Shown here: piece after piece, positions 12,701 through 24,400 of the stretch
How the letters are laid out: each line of letters opens with the position of its first letter
Numbering within the stretch: position 1 is the stretch's first letter
Origin: Paralvinella palmiformis
Lineage: Eukaryota > Annelida > Polychaeta > Terebellida > Alvinellidae
Assembly: GCA_025642065.1 (NCBI GenBank)
Contig: JAODUP010000048.1
Location: 116,001 to 180,000 of the forward strand
DNA length: 64,000 nt
Reading direction: 5' to 3'
The notes under the pieces: generated by a model
What the model saw: the letters and a program-made list of their open reading frames with translations, nothing else
Told to the model about the DNA's origin: nothing
Databases searched by the model: none
Program-made: the position numbers and the translations under genes

Positions 12701-15700
12701 ATTCGACAGTTATTTGTAGACTTGATCTTAATTACATTTGTCTTTGTTTCCTTGCAGAAGAAAAATACAGGCTCTGATGACTCTCTTGACTTGGAGGTCA
12801 TTCAGGTACAGATATTTGCTTTAAGTTAGAAATATCAGCTCATTTGTGTGTGTGTGTGTGTGTGTGTGTGTGATTCTAGAAGATTCTCATTCTAGATGCT
12901 ACTTTTTCCCCGCCTGCCGGCAGATTACTACTGCTGTGATGACTGTGCAGTTCGAATCAGTGTATGGAGCTGCTCGTGATTCACTAGCACCAGTCAGTCC
13001 AGCTTGTCTCAGGATTCTAGCCAAATTAGAGCTCGTCCAACATAATTTACAGATCATGACTGCCGAAGTGGGTCATCTTCCTGCGGCTGGAGGTCCTGGG
13101 GTCCCCCTCCCCATGAGCAATGGGTATCTTTGGTGGCAAATAACTTCATTCTTAGATAATATTACCTTTACACAGTTGGATTGATTGTGACACTGCGATA
13201 TATAAGTGCAATATCTGATAATGATAAAGCTGACAATAAAATGACACATCCACCACCCGTTCTCGTCCACTTTTAACCCATCCATATTTATTTGCGGACT
13301 GCTGGACCGGCAGTCTGGGTTGATTCTTGTCACATATCTCTTAGCAGTGTTATATAAAACAAGGTTCCAGGGTGTTCATGCAAATAGCACAGTTGGTAGT
13401 GCACTGTGCTGCAAAAGATCAGCTGAGGTTTGAATTCTGATGTTACCTGTATTAGTGGTATATTTACTGGAGACGATCCCGGTGGCCCTATAGGTACATC
13501 TACCAGGTGTGAGATTATACACTTCTGTGGTTTACCAAATTGGAGTGTGTGGGGGGTGCGTGCGTGCGTGCGTGCGTGAGTGCGTACGCGTGTTAAAACA
13601 AATTAACGTTGCCGGTTCAGAGTTTAACCTACTGTTGCCTGAGACGGGACTAAAATGGAATAGAGTAACAATAAATAACCCATTCGGATAAATATATGTT
13701 TTTAGACATTACACACTGTCACCAGTTTTTACGTCACACTTCAAATCCTATCCGTTTATATTAGCTTCTCAGAAACTAGAATCTGATTGGTTCATGTTTA
13801 TTTACCCTCATATTTATTTATCATTATTTACCATCATATTCCGCAAACGTTTACAAATAATCGATAGTGTGTGGCTTACAAAAACATAGCTTCGTCTCAG
13901 TGTCTGTGCTATGGCTGGTTAATGAGAGATAGTGGTGCCACCTGTTTGTGAGTTCGGATTGCGTAATCAATGGTGGCTGTGTTAGCCTTTGTCTGGTCTT
14001 ATTCTAGCGCAATCAATATGCTGATAACTTGTTATTAACTACCGTTACTGCAATTTTATTTGGATGACGGGTCACTCACTATAAAGTAGTAAATCATGAG
14101 CTGGGTCTTTTTACGTCCATCTGTCTAGACTTGAATTATTTATTATCTGTTCAAGATGGCAGGTTCTGGTTCCTGGAACGGAACAGTACTGTCAATAGTG
14201 TCTGACCAGTCTCCAGCTTTGTTGCTGGTCATTATTTTGTTGGATGATCCGAGGATCTTAAATGAACACCATCGCCACCGACTCGTGTTCTATTTCTAAC
14301 TAAGCTTATTAACAGAAGACTGGTCATGTCTCAGTCTTGGAGGAGATTTCTCAGATGAGTGACGTTATGGTTTGCCGGTACCACAGGAGGTGCGATGACC
14401 GGGCAGACGGATCAGCAGCACGCATTTTTTAGCTTGTTGTAGGTGGATTAGTTCCGAAATAACATCACTGCTGTGTAGCAAAGTTTGATTACTTCGTTGC
14501 CACGACAGTAATGGGGAGTACTAGGAATGTGCCATCCGTCGGTGTCATAGATGTCAAGATGTTGCATGCCGTCACATAATGATTTTTTTTCTCCACAAAA
14601 CATCCTTGTCTGAAGCCACACCCATGTTACCTCGTACACACAAAAATGGTGGATACAAAGTTATTGCGTCTGTCATCCATACTGCTGTATAAAAAAATTG
14701 TTGTGGCTAGGTAGCTTAACCTGGATTTAGGAGCTGCATCGTTGCTCAGTAAAATGTTAAAGAAGCATCGTCTGCCTTTAACTTTCCTATTCATTTGACG
14801 ACTATGGTAAACTGCTCCTGGTATGTAAAATGGCCCGGCAGCGATCCACATTTTATCGCAAAACGTGCTGTAATAAATTTCATGTGAAAGAAGAAATATT
14901 GGAATGACAGCACTTGGAAATGTGCGGGAGTTCTCCGGGGGGGGGGGGGGTACCATTATCGCGTGGCTGACGTGTCGAACGCTTATGAGTGCCATGTTTC
15001 TTCTATTTTTAGAGTGGGATTCACTCGTGAAGTTCATCTCCCGGTTTGTATTCTCACCATAATGACATCAGGTACACGATTCACTTTAGTTCAAAGACAT
15101 CAGGGTGCAGAAGTCTTAGTCATCATACAGCCAGCCACTGGCCGTCCAGCGTCGGAGCAGCCGGTGCACCGATCGCGCCATAATTAGTGGATTTTTTTGT
15201 TATTGTTTTGTACGGTCTTCGTTGTCGTCGTCCCATGTCCCTTAACAAAACTGTCGGCACCTTTAATGGCCAGTTGCATGTTAACACGTCAGTGAAAATG
15301 GACAGGGTAAACCATACGGTTAACGGGGATAGCGTGGAACAGTAAGAATTATAGATGATTTGGTAATTATTTTCATTTGTATTAACGCTGATTGGGTTCC
15401 TAATTAGGTTCTTCTCTCATCTCTGGCAGCATAATTGATTGAACATTCCAGCCGGTGCGCCAATGATGTCAGCTGGGTTCGCTTTAAATGGTTATGATCT
15501 TGTTAACGTTACGTGGTGGGTTGTTTGGATTGGATGTAGTATGTGTACATTGACTAGTGTACAATTTTTTATACATCCTGTATATAAGGCAGTGTAGCCT
15601 GGCTTGCTTCATTGATCTGGTGGCAGGATGTCGTTTAAATAGAAGCCATGGGAATCACACCACAGGTGTAGACATCTAATTATTTTTAGCAAGCTGTAAG

Positions 15701-17189
15701 CATCTGTGAGACATGTCATCTCTGTAATTCCCCACAGTGAGAATTAGCTTCCGTTCATTGACCTATAAATTAAATGCTATTGCATTCTAGTTTAACTATT
15801 TCTGTCCATATTGTTTCCATATTTATAAACATGCTTTGTGTGCGTTTGTTTGTACGTGCTCGCGCTAAGCTATTAGCACTGAATTTATTATGGTTTCACA
15901 AGTTTTATTAGACAGAGAAGCTGTCATCATCTGGTGCTAGATCACACACAGCTGGCATTGCTTACCCATAAGTGGATCTCCTATGTGCATAGATCAAATA
16001 ACAATATAATAATAATAATAGTAATAACTGTAGCGATTTTGTTTTTCGTTGTAGGAGATGACCACGGTCAGTACACCTGTCTCTGACATACATACTCCAG
16101 TAAAGGAAGAATGTACAGTAAACCTGGTTCCAGATAAGGTGAGTTGCAATTCTCTCGGTGATTACTGTATTTGATTTCCCCAATAGTTTATACGTCTGGC
16201 CAAGTACGCGCGCGCGCGCGCACACACACACACACACACACTTATCATACATGTTAGGATATTTCTCATATAAGTGTGACAAATAATGGAGATGATATGT
16301 TTAGCTTTGATTTTTTTTAATGTTATGTTTTGGTTTCGGTTTACAGTCATTAATTTATTTATTGTGAAGACCATGTATTATCTTTACCAGTTGTTGACAG
16401 CTGTAATTTGTAACGCAAACTGGTGGTGTGTGTGTGTGCCTGCATGTGTAAGCAACGCCAGTGTCATATTTATTGCAGACTTGTGCATGTGTATGCCTCT
16501 AAGTATATCTGTAGGAGAAGCATGTCTCATTGGCACAGTGATACATTCGAATAAGCTGCCAGTGCTATTTATATTGAGCCTGTTAGAATGGTGTTAGAAT
16601 ATGTAAGTGATGGCCATCACCTTAAGGGCACAGTCTGAATTAGTTTTTGATAATGTGTCATCTTTTATATCTGATTGGATGATAATGTCTCTGATATTTT
16701 TGTCTGTTAAGTTGGTGTGCAGTATTATGTCTTGTCACATTGACCGGATACATTGTTATTTTAACCCAGAAAATAGCTTGTGTGTGTGTGTAAAATGGGA
16801 GGAAATGCACTGGCACAGAGACTCACATCACTTATACACCATCTAGACAGTTCATCAGTGGACTGAATCCAGAGAAGCAGTATTTATAGTGATCACCATA
16901 ATGTCATATCAGTCCTTTTGTCAGTTTATATTTTGCAATAGCCGTGATGCTTTATTACTACCAATAATTCTCTGCAATATATGTTGGATGTTAGCCAAGT
17001 TTAGTGCTGTTAAAATTATTCGACAGATGTCAGCATAGGCAGGATGTTTTGCCATGCTGACTATATTTACTTAACTAACGATTATTTGCTGGTATGGATG
17101 CCTCAGAGTAATGAGAGTTTACGAATAAAAATTATGCAAGGCTTGAAATAGTTTACTTTTTGTGGCTAAGATTAAAGTTGCATTATTTA

Positions 17190-17232
<43 letters not shown>

Positions 17233-17507
17233 GCTGTATGACTGTACATTACATTAAATATATACAAGATTATTCTACTACAGATGTTTGTTCAAGGAGG
17301 TGAATAAATGGACCCCCCCCCCCCCATAGCAGTGTGGTAGTGCAATAAATTGGTCCTCCATAGAATTTATTTTATATGCTGTAATGATGGTCTCGTTGGT
17401 AAACCTGATTGGTTTTCATGCATTCTATATTAAGAAAACTACCATGATTATGATGGTACTTATTATCTGTTTCAGAATGATCAGCCCGCGCCACAAAATG
17501 GTAAGTG

Positions 17508-17540
<33 letters not shown>

Positions 17541-18374
17541 TGTGCACCCGTTCGATTACACTACTTACTCGCGTGTATACTCGTTAGCCTATAATCGCAT
17601 GAGATATGGGCCTTTTAGGCATTCCATTATCTAAGAAGCTCTCCGTAAATGAAGTTACGAACTGGGGATCAGATTTGGCAATGTTGTCAGATTGATGCCC
17701 GGTGTCACAAGTAGAAATGCAATGAGAAGGAGGAGCACCGCTGCGCAGAACCACCCGACCAGTCAACGGGATGAAAGAGCTGTCCTCCAGGAAATTGGGG
17801 ATAGGGCGTTACGTGGGTGGCACAGCATAGGGAAAGTTTGTTCGCATTCAGGTAGCAGCACTCCACGACGAATGTGGCTACACAAAGGCAGTATTTTAAT
17901 TATGTTTTTATCCATCCTGCTCAGCGCGCCGCTTAAAGCTGTCTCGTGTTTTGTTTTTCTAGGTGCCAGTAAAGTGGGTGCCCGAAATTCGGAGAAAACG
18001 GAGGGCCGAGTAACTCGTTGTATGTCCGAAGGGTGAGTGTGTTTGCTTTCGTTGTCAGGATGCTGGGTTTTTTGCATAGCAGTTTTATATTACTTGGGAA
18101 CTGATCTGTGCACCGCCGGTACGTCGGTCGTCTTGTCTTGCACGAGAACCGTTTGCATGGCATTGTTGTACTTGAAAGTGTTTACATATGGGTGCATGGC
18201 GCATTTTAAAGGAAGCCTACTGCTCTTTGATGTTAATTATACATGATCCGCTATGGTAGCAGTGCCACCCGTGATGTATTAGTGTCTTACCAGGGGAATG
18301 AAAAGCACTTCAGTCCCAGTTTAAAAAGAGAGACCCGCTGTTCATCGATTTATTGCAGAAGCCATCTGTGCCCC

Positions 18375-18440
<66 letters not shown>

Positions 18441-21400
18441 GTGTGTGTTATCCAAGAAGTCCGAGTATGACATTTGGACAGTGAAGAATGTTGATCAGAA
18501 CTGTCACCGGGTACTTTACTGCTGAGCTATCAGGTGTGTTCACAGTGAGTGTACGGCTGGGAAAGGCAGCTTGATGAAAATGAATTGAGTCTGACTTACA
18601 TAAACGATTACTCTTTGGCAGGGTTTGCAGGAGAAGGAACAATATATTCCTGGAACCCCCCACCACACACACACACACAATTACTACGTCTTGCTGTTGT
18701 TGCTGATTGAATGACCGGGATTCGGTTTGTTTAATGTGACAGAGAGTGGCGCACTGTTACCGCGTGATAAACAGCAAATAGCGAACCGAGGTAGGGGGCA
18801 GTGACTGCCGAGCACAGGAGAGGGTGGTTTGACACCAGGAAATGGCAAGAGCTGTGCTGGGGCTGGATGGTCGAATGTGTCTTCCCTTAAAAGCTTTCCC
18901 GCTGGGCGTAACCAGCGCCATGGACGAGTCCGATGTAAAAATTGCCGTGGGAACCCGTTTGATATTTGCCACGAGGATAATTCGTTTTTGACGCGGATAG
19001 AAGACCTTAGCCCAATTGGCTGGTCATCGTCGGTATTTATCTGCTTATGTGTCTGTGTCCTTCTCCAAATGCTGGATTGTGTTTCCCCGATCAGGGTAGA
19101 AATTATTGCGTCATCCAGGGAGAGTGTTGACTCAGAAAACCGGGTAATGTTTATAATGTCGGAACAGGTCCTTGGTGCGTTTACGGTTTCAATAATCTCA
19201 ATACGTATTCACCCCATTCACCCCCCCCCCCCACCCCGATTATTCATCTGGTGTTTAATCCAGGTGGCCAATGCCAATTAGATCTCAGTCTGATAACCTG
19301 GTGTGTTCGTATTTGTGGCCTGTTTAACGTAGGGTATTTACAGAAGTGGATGTAATACCGCGTCACGTTTCTCTGTAGTGTTGCTATTTGTCATCTTCTT
19401 CAGAACGATACAGTTGAATGCAGATCTGCTGTTAAGTAGCAGTGACAGCGAGAGTGAAACAGAACAAGCTAATCAGGTAACGAATCTCTCTCTCTGTGTG
19501 CGCGCGCACGCGCGTGTGTGTGTGTGATCATTATCTGGACCATGGATAAACAAAACTCAATGTGATTATTAAAGAACCTATTAAATTAATAATAATAATG
19601 CATTTCACTAAACCAGAATATGGAAATTTAATCAAAACAGACCTTTAAAAAACTGTTGTTATAATAATAATATATATGTAAGTTACAGTTCTAGAGGCTA
19701 TCCTACATTTTATTTCCTGTTCTGATATATCTCTGTTTAATCGAGAACTGTGATAATTTGGAGCCAATTAAAGTTTTATACCTGGAACATGTATCTTACT
19801 CGGACCCAGTTATATTGTTTAGTAATTAGCCGATCTTGTTCAGATTACCTTAAACGAGCCGAAAAGCCAGCACACAGTAATGTTAGCAGGTTCGTTCAGA
19901 TTGGTCAGTGATTTAGGAAGGAGTGTCCGTGTGAAGAACATCTTTGAGTGCGTTTAGTCATGGAAAGAGGCAATCAGTTCAATCCCGAGCACATTTGGTA
20001 GTATTATACAGCTGTCGCCTGGTAATGGCCCCCTTTACATTTCTATTCCTCCTTTGTGTCCTCCTTCCGTGTTTTCGCTTCAAAACAATTCGTATTATTC
20101 CGCGCCAGACACTCGGCATTTAAAAGATTAATTCCCGTTTCGGTGTCCGCTGATTGGCAGCAAATGGCCCGAGTCGTGCTCGGACTTCTCAGAATGCTGT
20201 CTGTCCGAGATTAAATTGAACCAAGTTGAACCGGGGCAGCTAATCACTGATGTATGTGCCGATTTCGGTTGTTTTCCAAATGCAGCTGCAACATATACTG
20301 GTAATTGTATTATTTTCGGATTAGTATTTAAATGGATCTGCCAGCAAGCATTTAGTTTGCAGTTGTTAATTGCTTTGATTCTGATATGGTGATATTCATA
20401 TCCTGCCAGCTGGATTCACCCACACACACGCGCGCCTTGTTTCTATTTCTGACTGTTAATTATATATTTTAATTAATAATTCGTTTTAAGTGGTATTTCT
20501 CTTTTTTAATAAAAATACAAGGCCTGTGCTAGCAGCATTCTTGATCTTTATAAACACAAACATACACGAACACATGCCGAATAAAAATAGTAACAACACG
20601 ATATCTGTGTCCAATATAATTTTGTGGATATATTCAGATAAATAATTCAACTATATAATGGGTTCCAAGCAGCATCACATGGAAGATCATAACGTAAAAT
20701 TCTGTTGTAGAGAGTGGTGTGTATGTGTTAGCCAGATTTCTGTATACCTTCCCATGTGTGCTGCTTCTGACCCAGTTTGTGGCCATCTATTGATAAGTAA
20801 AGTTATAGCCTTTCCTGTTGTGTGTTTGTCCTAACCACGGTCACTTAGATTTGCATCTGTTGGAAATTCTCGAATAGTTCCTCATTGTTGTTTACAGGGA
20901 GAGCCAACAAACGGTAAAAATGATAGAAGACAAACTAATGGTATTGTACTGACCAAACCAGTGAGGTAAGTTGAACACATTTGCTATTTATTGATTTCAC
21001 CGCGTTATGTGATTCTGTTCTCTCAGCATCTGAGCTATTTATGGCAAGGAAATAGACTATTTATAGAGTCGATGTTATGTTTTAGTTTAGAAGGTGGAGT
21101 TGCTTTGCTCTCCCATTTCGGGTGATGATTATGCGACAAGGTTTGGATTTGAGAGTGCTTTCAGACTTGGTGAACTGTATAATTCGTTGTCAAAATTTTG
21201 GTATCTTTGCTCAAAGGTTTCAGTTCGTTAGATGGGGCTGCTGTTGTCGCACTATTGGCAACATACCGCACTGTAGACTTCCTTCGGGTGACCGGATCAA
21301 ACCCGCGAGAACTGTGGTTGTGCGATATTTCATTCTTCGGTCAACCGAAAGGATGAACATAATAAATTCATTTGCTTAGACAGTAGTTCCCAGCCATGTG

Positions 21401-24400
21401 GCCCAGTTGTGACCAGTGGCACGCAGGTCGTTTAATTTTCATTGACAACGATCTGGAACGGTTTCATCAAAGTTAGAAACAGTAGGCAGCACGTACATCA
21501 ACCACGTGTTAATCGTAAGTCACTGGCCGTGTTTTGTTCGGTTTATCAGTAATCTGACCAGAAGAAAGCATAGCATCGGTGTGTGCATGCGTGCGCACGT
21601 ATTTTTTGTGCCAATTGTTATAATGATACATCAAACGATGGCCGTTTTGTGCCAGGTTGGAAATTCTCTACGATAAAAGATGGCAATTGGATGAAAGCAG
21701 GGGGGGGGGTGATTGTCTTGTCCTAATGTATTCAGGATCAGTTTGGTCCTTATTTGCATTTGTCCGTCGGCAAAACCGATCAAGTGAAATTTACAGTTGT
21801 GCATTTCCTTCACGAAATAGAAACGCACGACAGATTTAGCGCCCATTAAAATAAACTACACCAACTCGAAACAGGATTTGACTATTTATTTTCTATGCCG
21901 GTGTGTTTATTTTCATGACTGATGCGGCTCAAGCTGCGTGCATTCCTGGCCTGGATGACCTAATTTACTGCTGAAGCTTGTCTGATTTTCAAACTGTTCT
22001 AATTACGCCGCTGTCCGCTTGGTGGATATTTGATTTTGGGTGATAAACACGTAACGAGCCGGTTGTATTATTCTGCTTTTATGGTTCGTTTCCTGCCGGT
22101 TAACTTGCGCTACACGCCACCAGTTGGACAGATTGGCTACGATCTTCGCGAAGCGGTGATCACACCGATTTCCGGAAATAAAAGTTAAATAATAAAATAC
22201 GAAATGGGCCAATGTTTCAATTGTGGGGTGGGGGGTGTATTTTTATTAGCGTTGCGAAGTTGTACCGTTCTGCGCGTCACGGAGGACAAGAAACGTCCGA
22301 TAAGTTACCATCAGTCTGCAGCTGTTGTGAGCTACTTGAAGTGGTTCGACATATGAAACTATTATATCATTATCAGAGTGGCTCTGTTGTAACGTGTCTG
22401 GCTTGAGAGTCTAGACACAGCAATTTAGGTTTTATCCCAGTTCGACTTGCAGACATTAAATCAGTTTCTCTAAGTCTGGAGAAGGCCTTCGTGGGTCCGG
22501 CTCACCGACCCGTTTTTTGCCGGTGAGAGATGTTCGCCCGATTGCGGTCCACGGTTATATTATGTATAGTGCTTGTTGGTAAAAGTACTCAATATTATAA
22601 TCACTGATAACAGTTGATCGCTTTGATAAGTTAATGTATCGCCCTAAATTGGCCTCGCGTCGAAGGTGAGCCGTGCACAGCTTGTGCACCATCGACGATC
22701 GGACGGGCGGCGAACGAACCAGCAGGTAGTTAATTAACGAGCGTTCTTCCAGTGTAGTATTTAAAAGGACGCTGTTTAAAGATAGCCCGATAAAACTACC
22801 GAACTTCAGTCAATGTAAATATAAAAATCGCGCAACAGTACTGATTTATATAAGGTTGACGGGTTTTGCTCAACTCCCGCGTATTGAAATAGATACGCTG
22901 GCCTTGTGCCAGATTTGCTCGCAGCTATTGTGTGTGCGGCCTATTATTGTAAGGTAATATTTACAGTTGTATGAACTGAGAACGACGTCACTGGAATGAT
23001 CTAAGGTTTTCCACTTTTACTGGGGAAAGAATGTGCGCGTGGCTTTTTTTGGCGGGGGGGGCGGGGCGGCTGGCAAAACCCATCATTACTAATTTTGAAT
23101 TGTCATTGGTGTTCGATAGCAAGTAAGGCGGCTACGTTGTGATGGAGTAGTTTTTGATAGGAACTGGAATGTGACCAGGTAGCTAGCTGTTGACGGTGTA
23201 AACAGTGGGCTTGTGCTGAAACTGCCAACACCATTGTCTGCCCGATGAGTACGATTGGATGGCTTTTGTTGTTCTGTATAACCTCTATTTATCTGGGATT
23301 TCAAACGATTGAAGTAAGTAGCAAGACGTCAGAAGTTGGCGGCTATCTGTTATTGTTGTTTTGTGTCAGTTGTATTTATTGATTTCTTTTTAAATGAATT
23401 ACAAATAATGATTGACTTCTCCTGAAATAATACGACTTTATTTTGTGATTAGAAATGTTGCAGCACGTCCATTTCTGAACACTCCGTGTGTGTGGTGTGT
23501 GTGTGTGTGTGTTAGAGAGAGAGAGAGGGAGAGAGCGAGCGAGCGAGAGAGAGAGAGGGGGTATAACACCGTAACCATTCGCGTTTATAGAGTTTCTTCT
23601 CACCAAAGTTAAGAGTAGCTATTGCTCGAATGGTTATCTGAACTGGCATGCCGATGGATCGTTTACCCGGTTGTCGGTACACTTGGTCGGTAATAATATA
23701 AACTGGCCATTGTTGTGGGCGGACGATATAATGACTAATAGTACGGGGCCCCATCTGACAGCTATGGGAAATATAAACGAATCATCATCGACAGAGTGGC
23801 CCCGAACTAGAGGAATGTTCTGTCGTCTCTTATCTGCTTCCTGCACCAGTCTTCTGTTCCCTCTGGCTGTGTATGTTTTTATGAAAGCTTTTATTGCTGA
23901 CATTGTGACTAAGGTTACGACTACTTCATCGTGGTAGTTTTCGTCATCGTTCTCTGATCGACGTGGTGTAGACGACTGAGTGGCCATATCGTGATTCCTG
24001 TCACCGGCTGGTCATTAGATAATTAGAGATTGAGCTATATCGCGTCTTTCGGGGAGGTGGGAGCGCACGAGGAGAGTAGAATATCGGCGATTGACGATGA
24101 ACCGCGATGTCTAAACAGACATCGTCGATAATGAGGGGCGCCTCCGTGGTCTAGCGGTAGCGTGTTGGACCACAGATCACTACGACGCGTGTTCGAATCT
24201 CGGCGTGGGCATATCTGAAGGTTGTTTCATCTTTAACTTCGCTTCATTACCTGTGGAAGTCGCTCGGCCCATTTAGCCTACCATGTGCACAAAAGCGGCC
24301 GTAAAACGTCAATCATCATCATCATCATCACTTCATCGATAATGGTGATAGTGATGATCAGGCGGTATTGTTTATTGTAGTATATCTGACGGCCTCATAC

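Larger units (their letters stand above)
6926..12757 (+). other. AFF intron 2, rich in transposon remnants
   Basis: A 5.8-kb intron holding two related MITEs in opposite orientation, a palindromic MITE, two hAT-type remnants on the minus strand and a SINE tail fragment, each listed separately. A (GT)n tract lies at 6987-7004, 61 nt after the exon 2 donor. The stretch 9290-11280 between elements carries only a SINE piece and open frames without recognisable similarity. Confidence 0.7.
12806..16054 (+). other. AFF intron 3
   Basis: It opens with a (GT)n tract at 12845-12872. It then holds an unassigned open segment with a good acceptor (12924-13123), a tRNA-like SINE head (about 13385-13520) and, from about 13.7 kb, more CpG-rich sequence with a G13 run near 14937. 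No other AFF-like coding sequence was seen. Confidence 0.65.

Noticed and set aside
14627..15187. Overlapping 136-codon minus and 74-codon plus open frames around a G13 run
   Set aside because: No domain, low complexity at the poly-G/poly-P stretch, and mutual overlap; treated as chance intron sequence.
23634..23987. 117-codon minus-strand open frame in intron 8
   Set aside because: No recognisable domain, no splice or promoter context tied to it, and an overlapping open frame on the other strand; probably chance in CpG-rich sequence.
24135..24215. tRNA gene at the SINE head
   Set aside because: A- and B-box-like words exist, but acceptor and T stems do not pair well and the sequence continues into a repeated SINE body.
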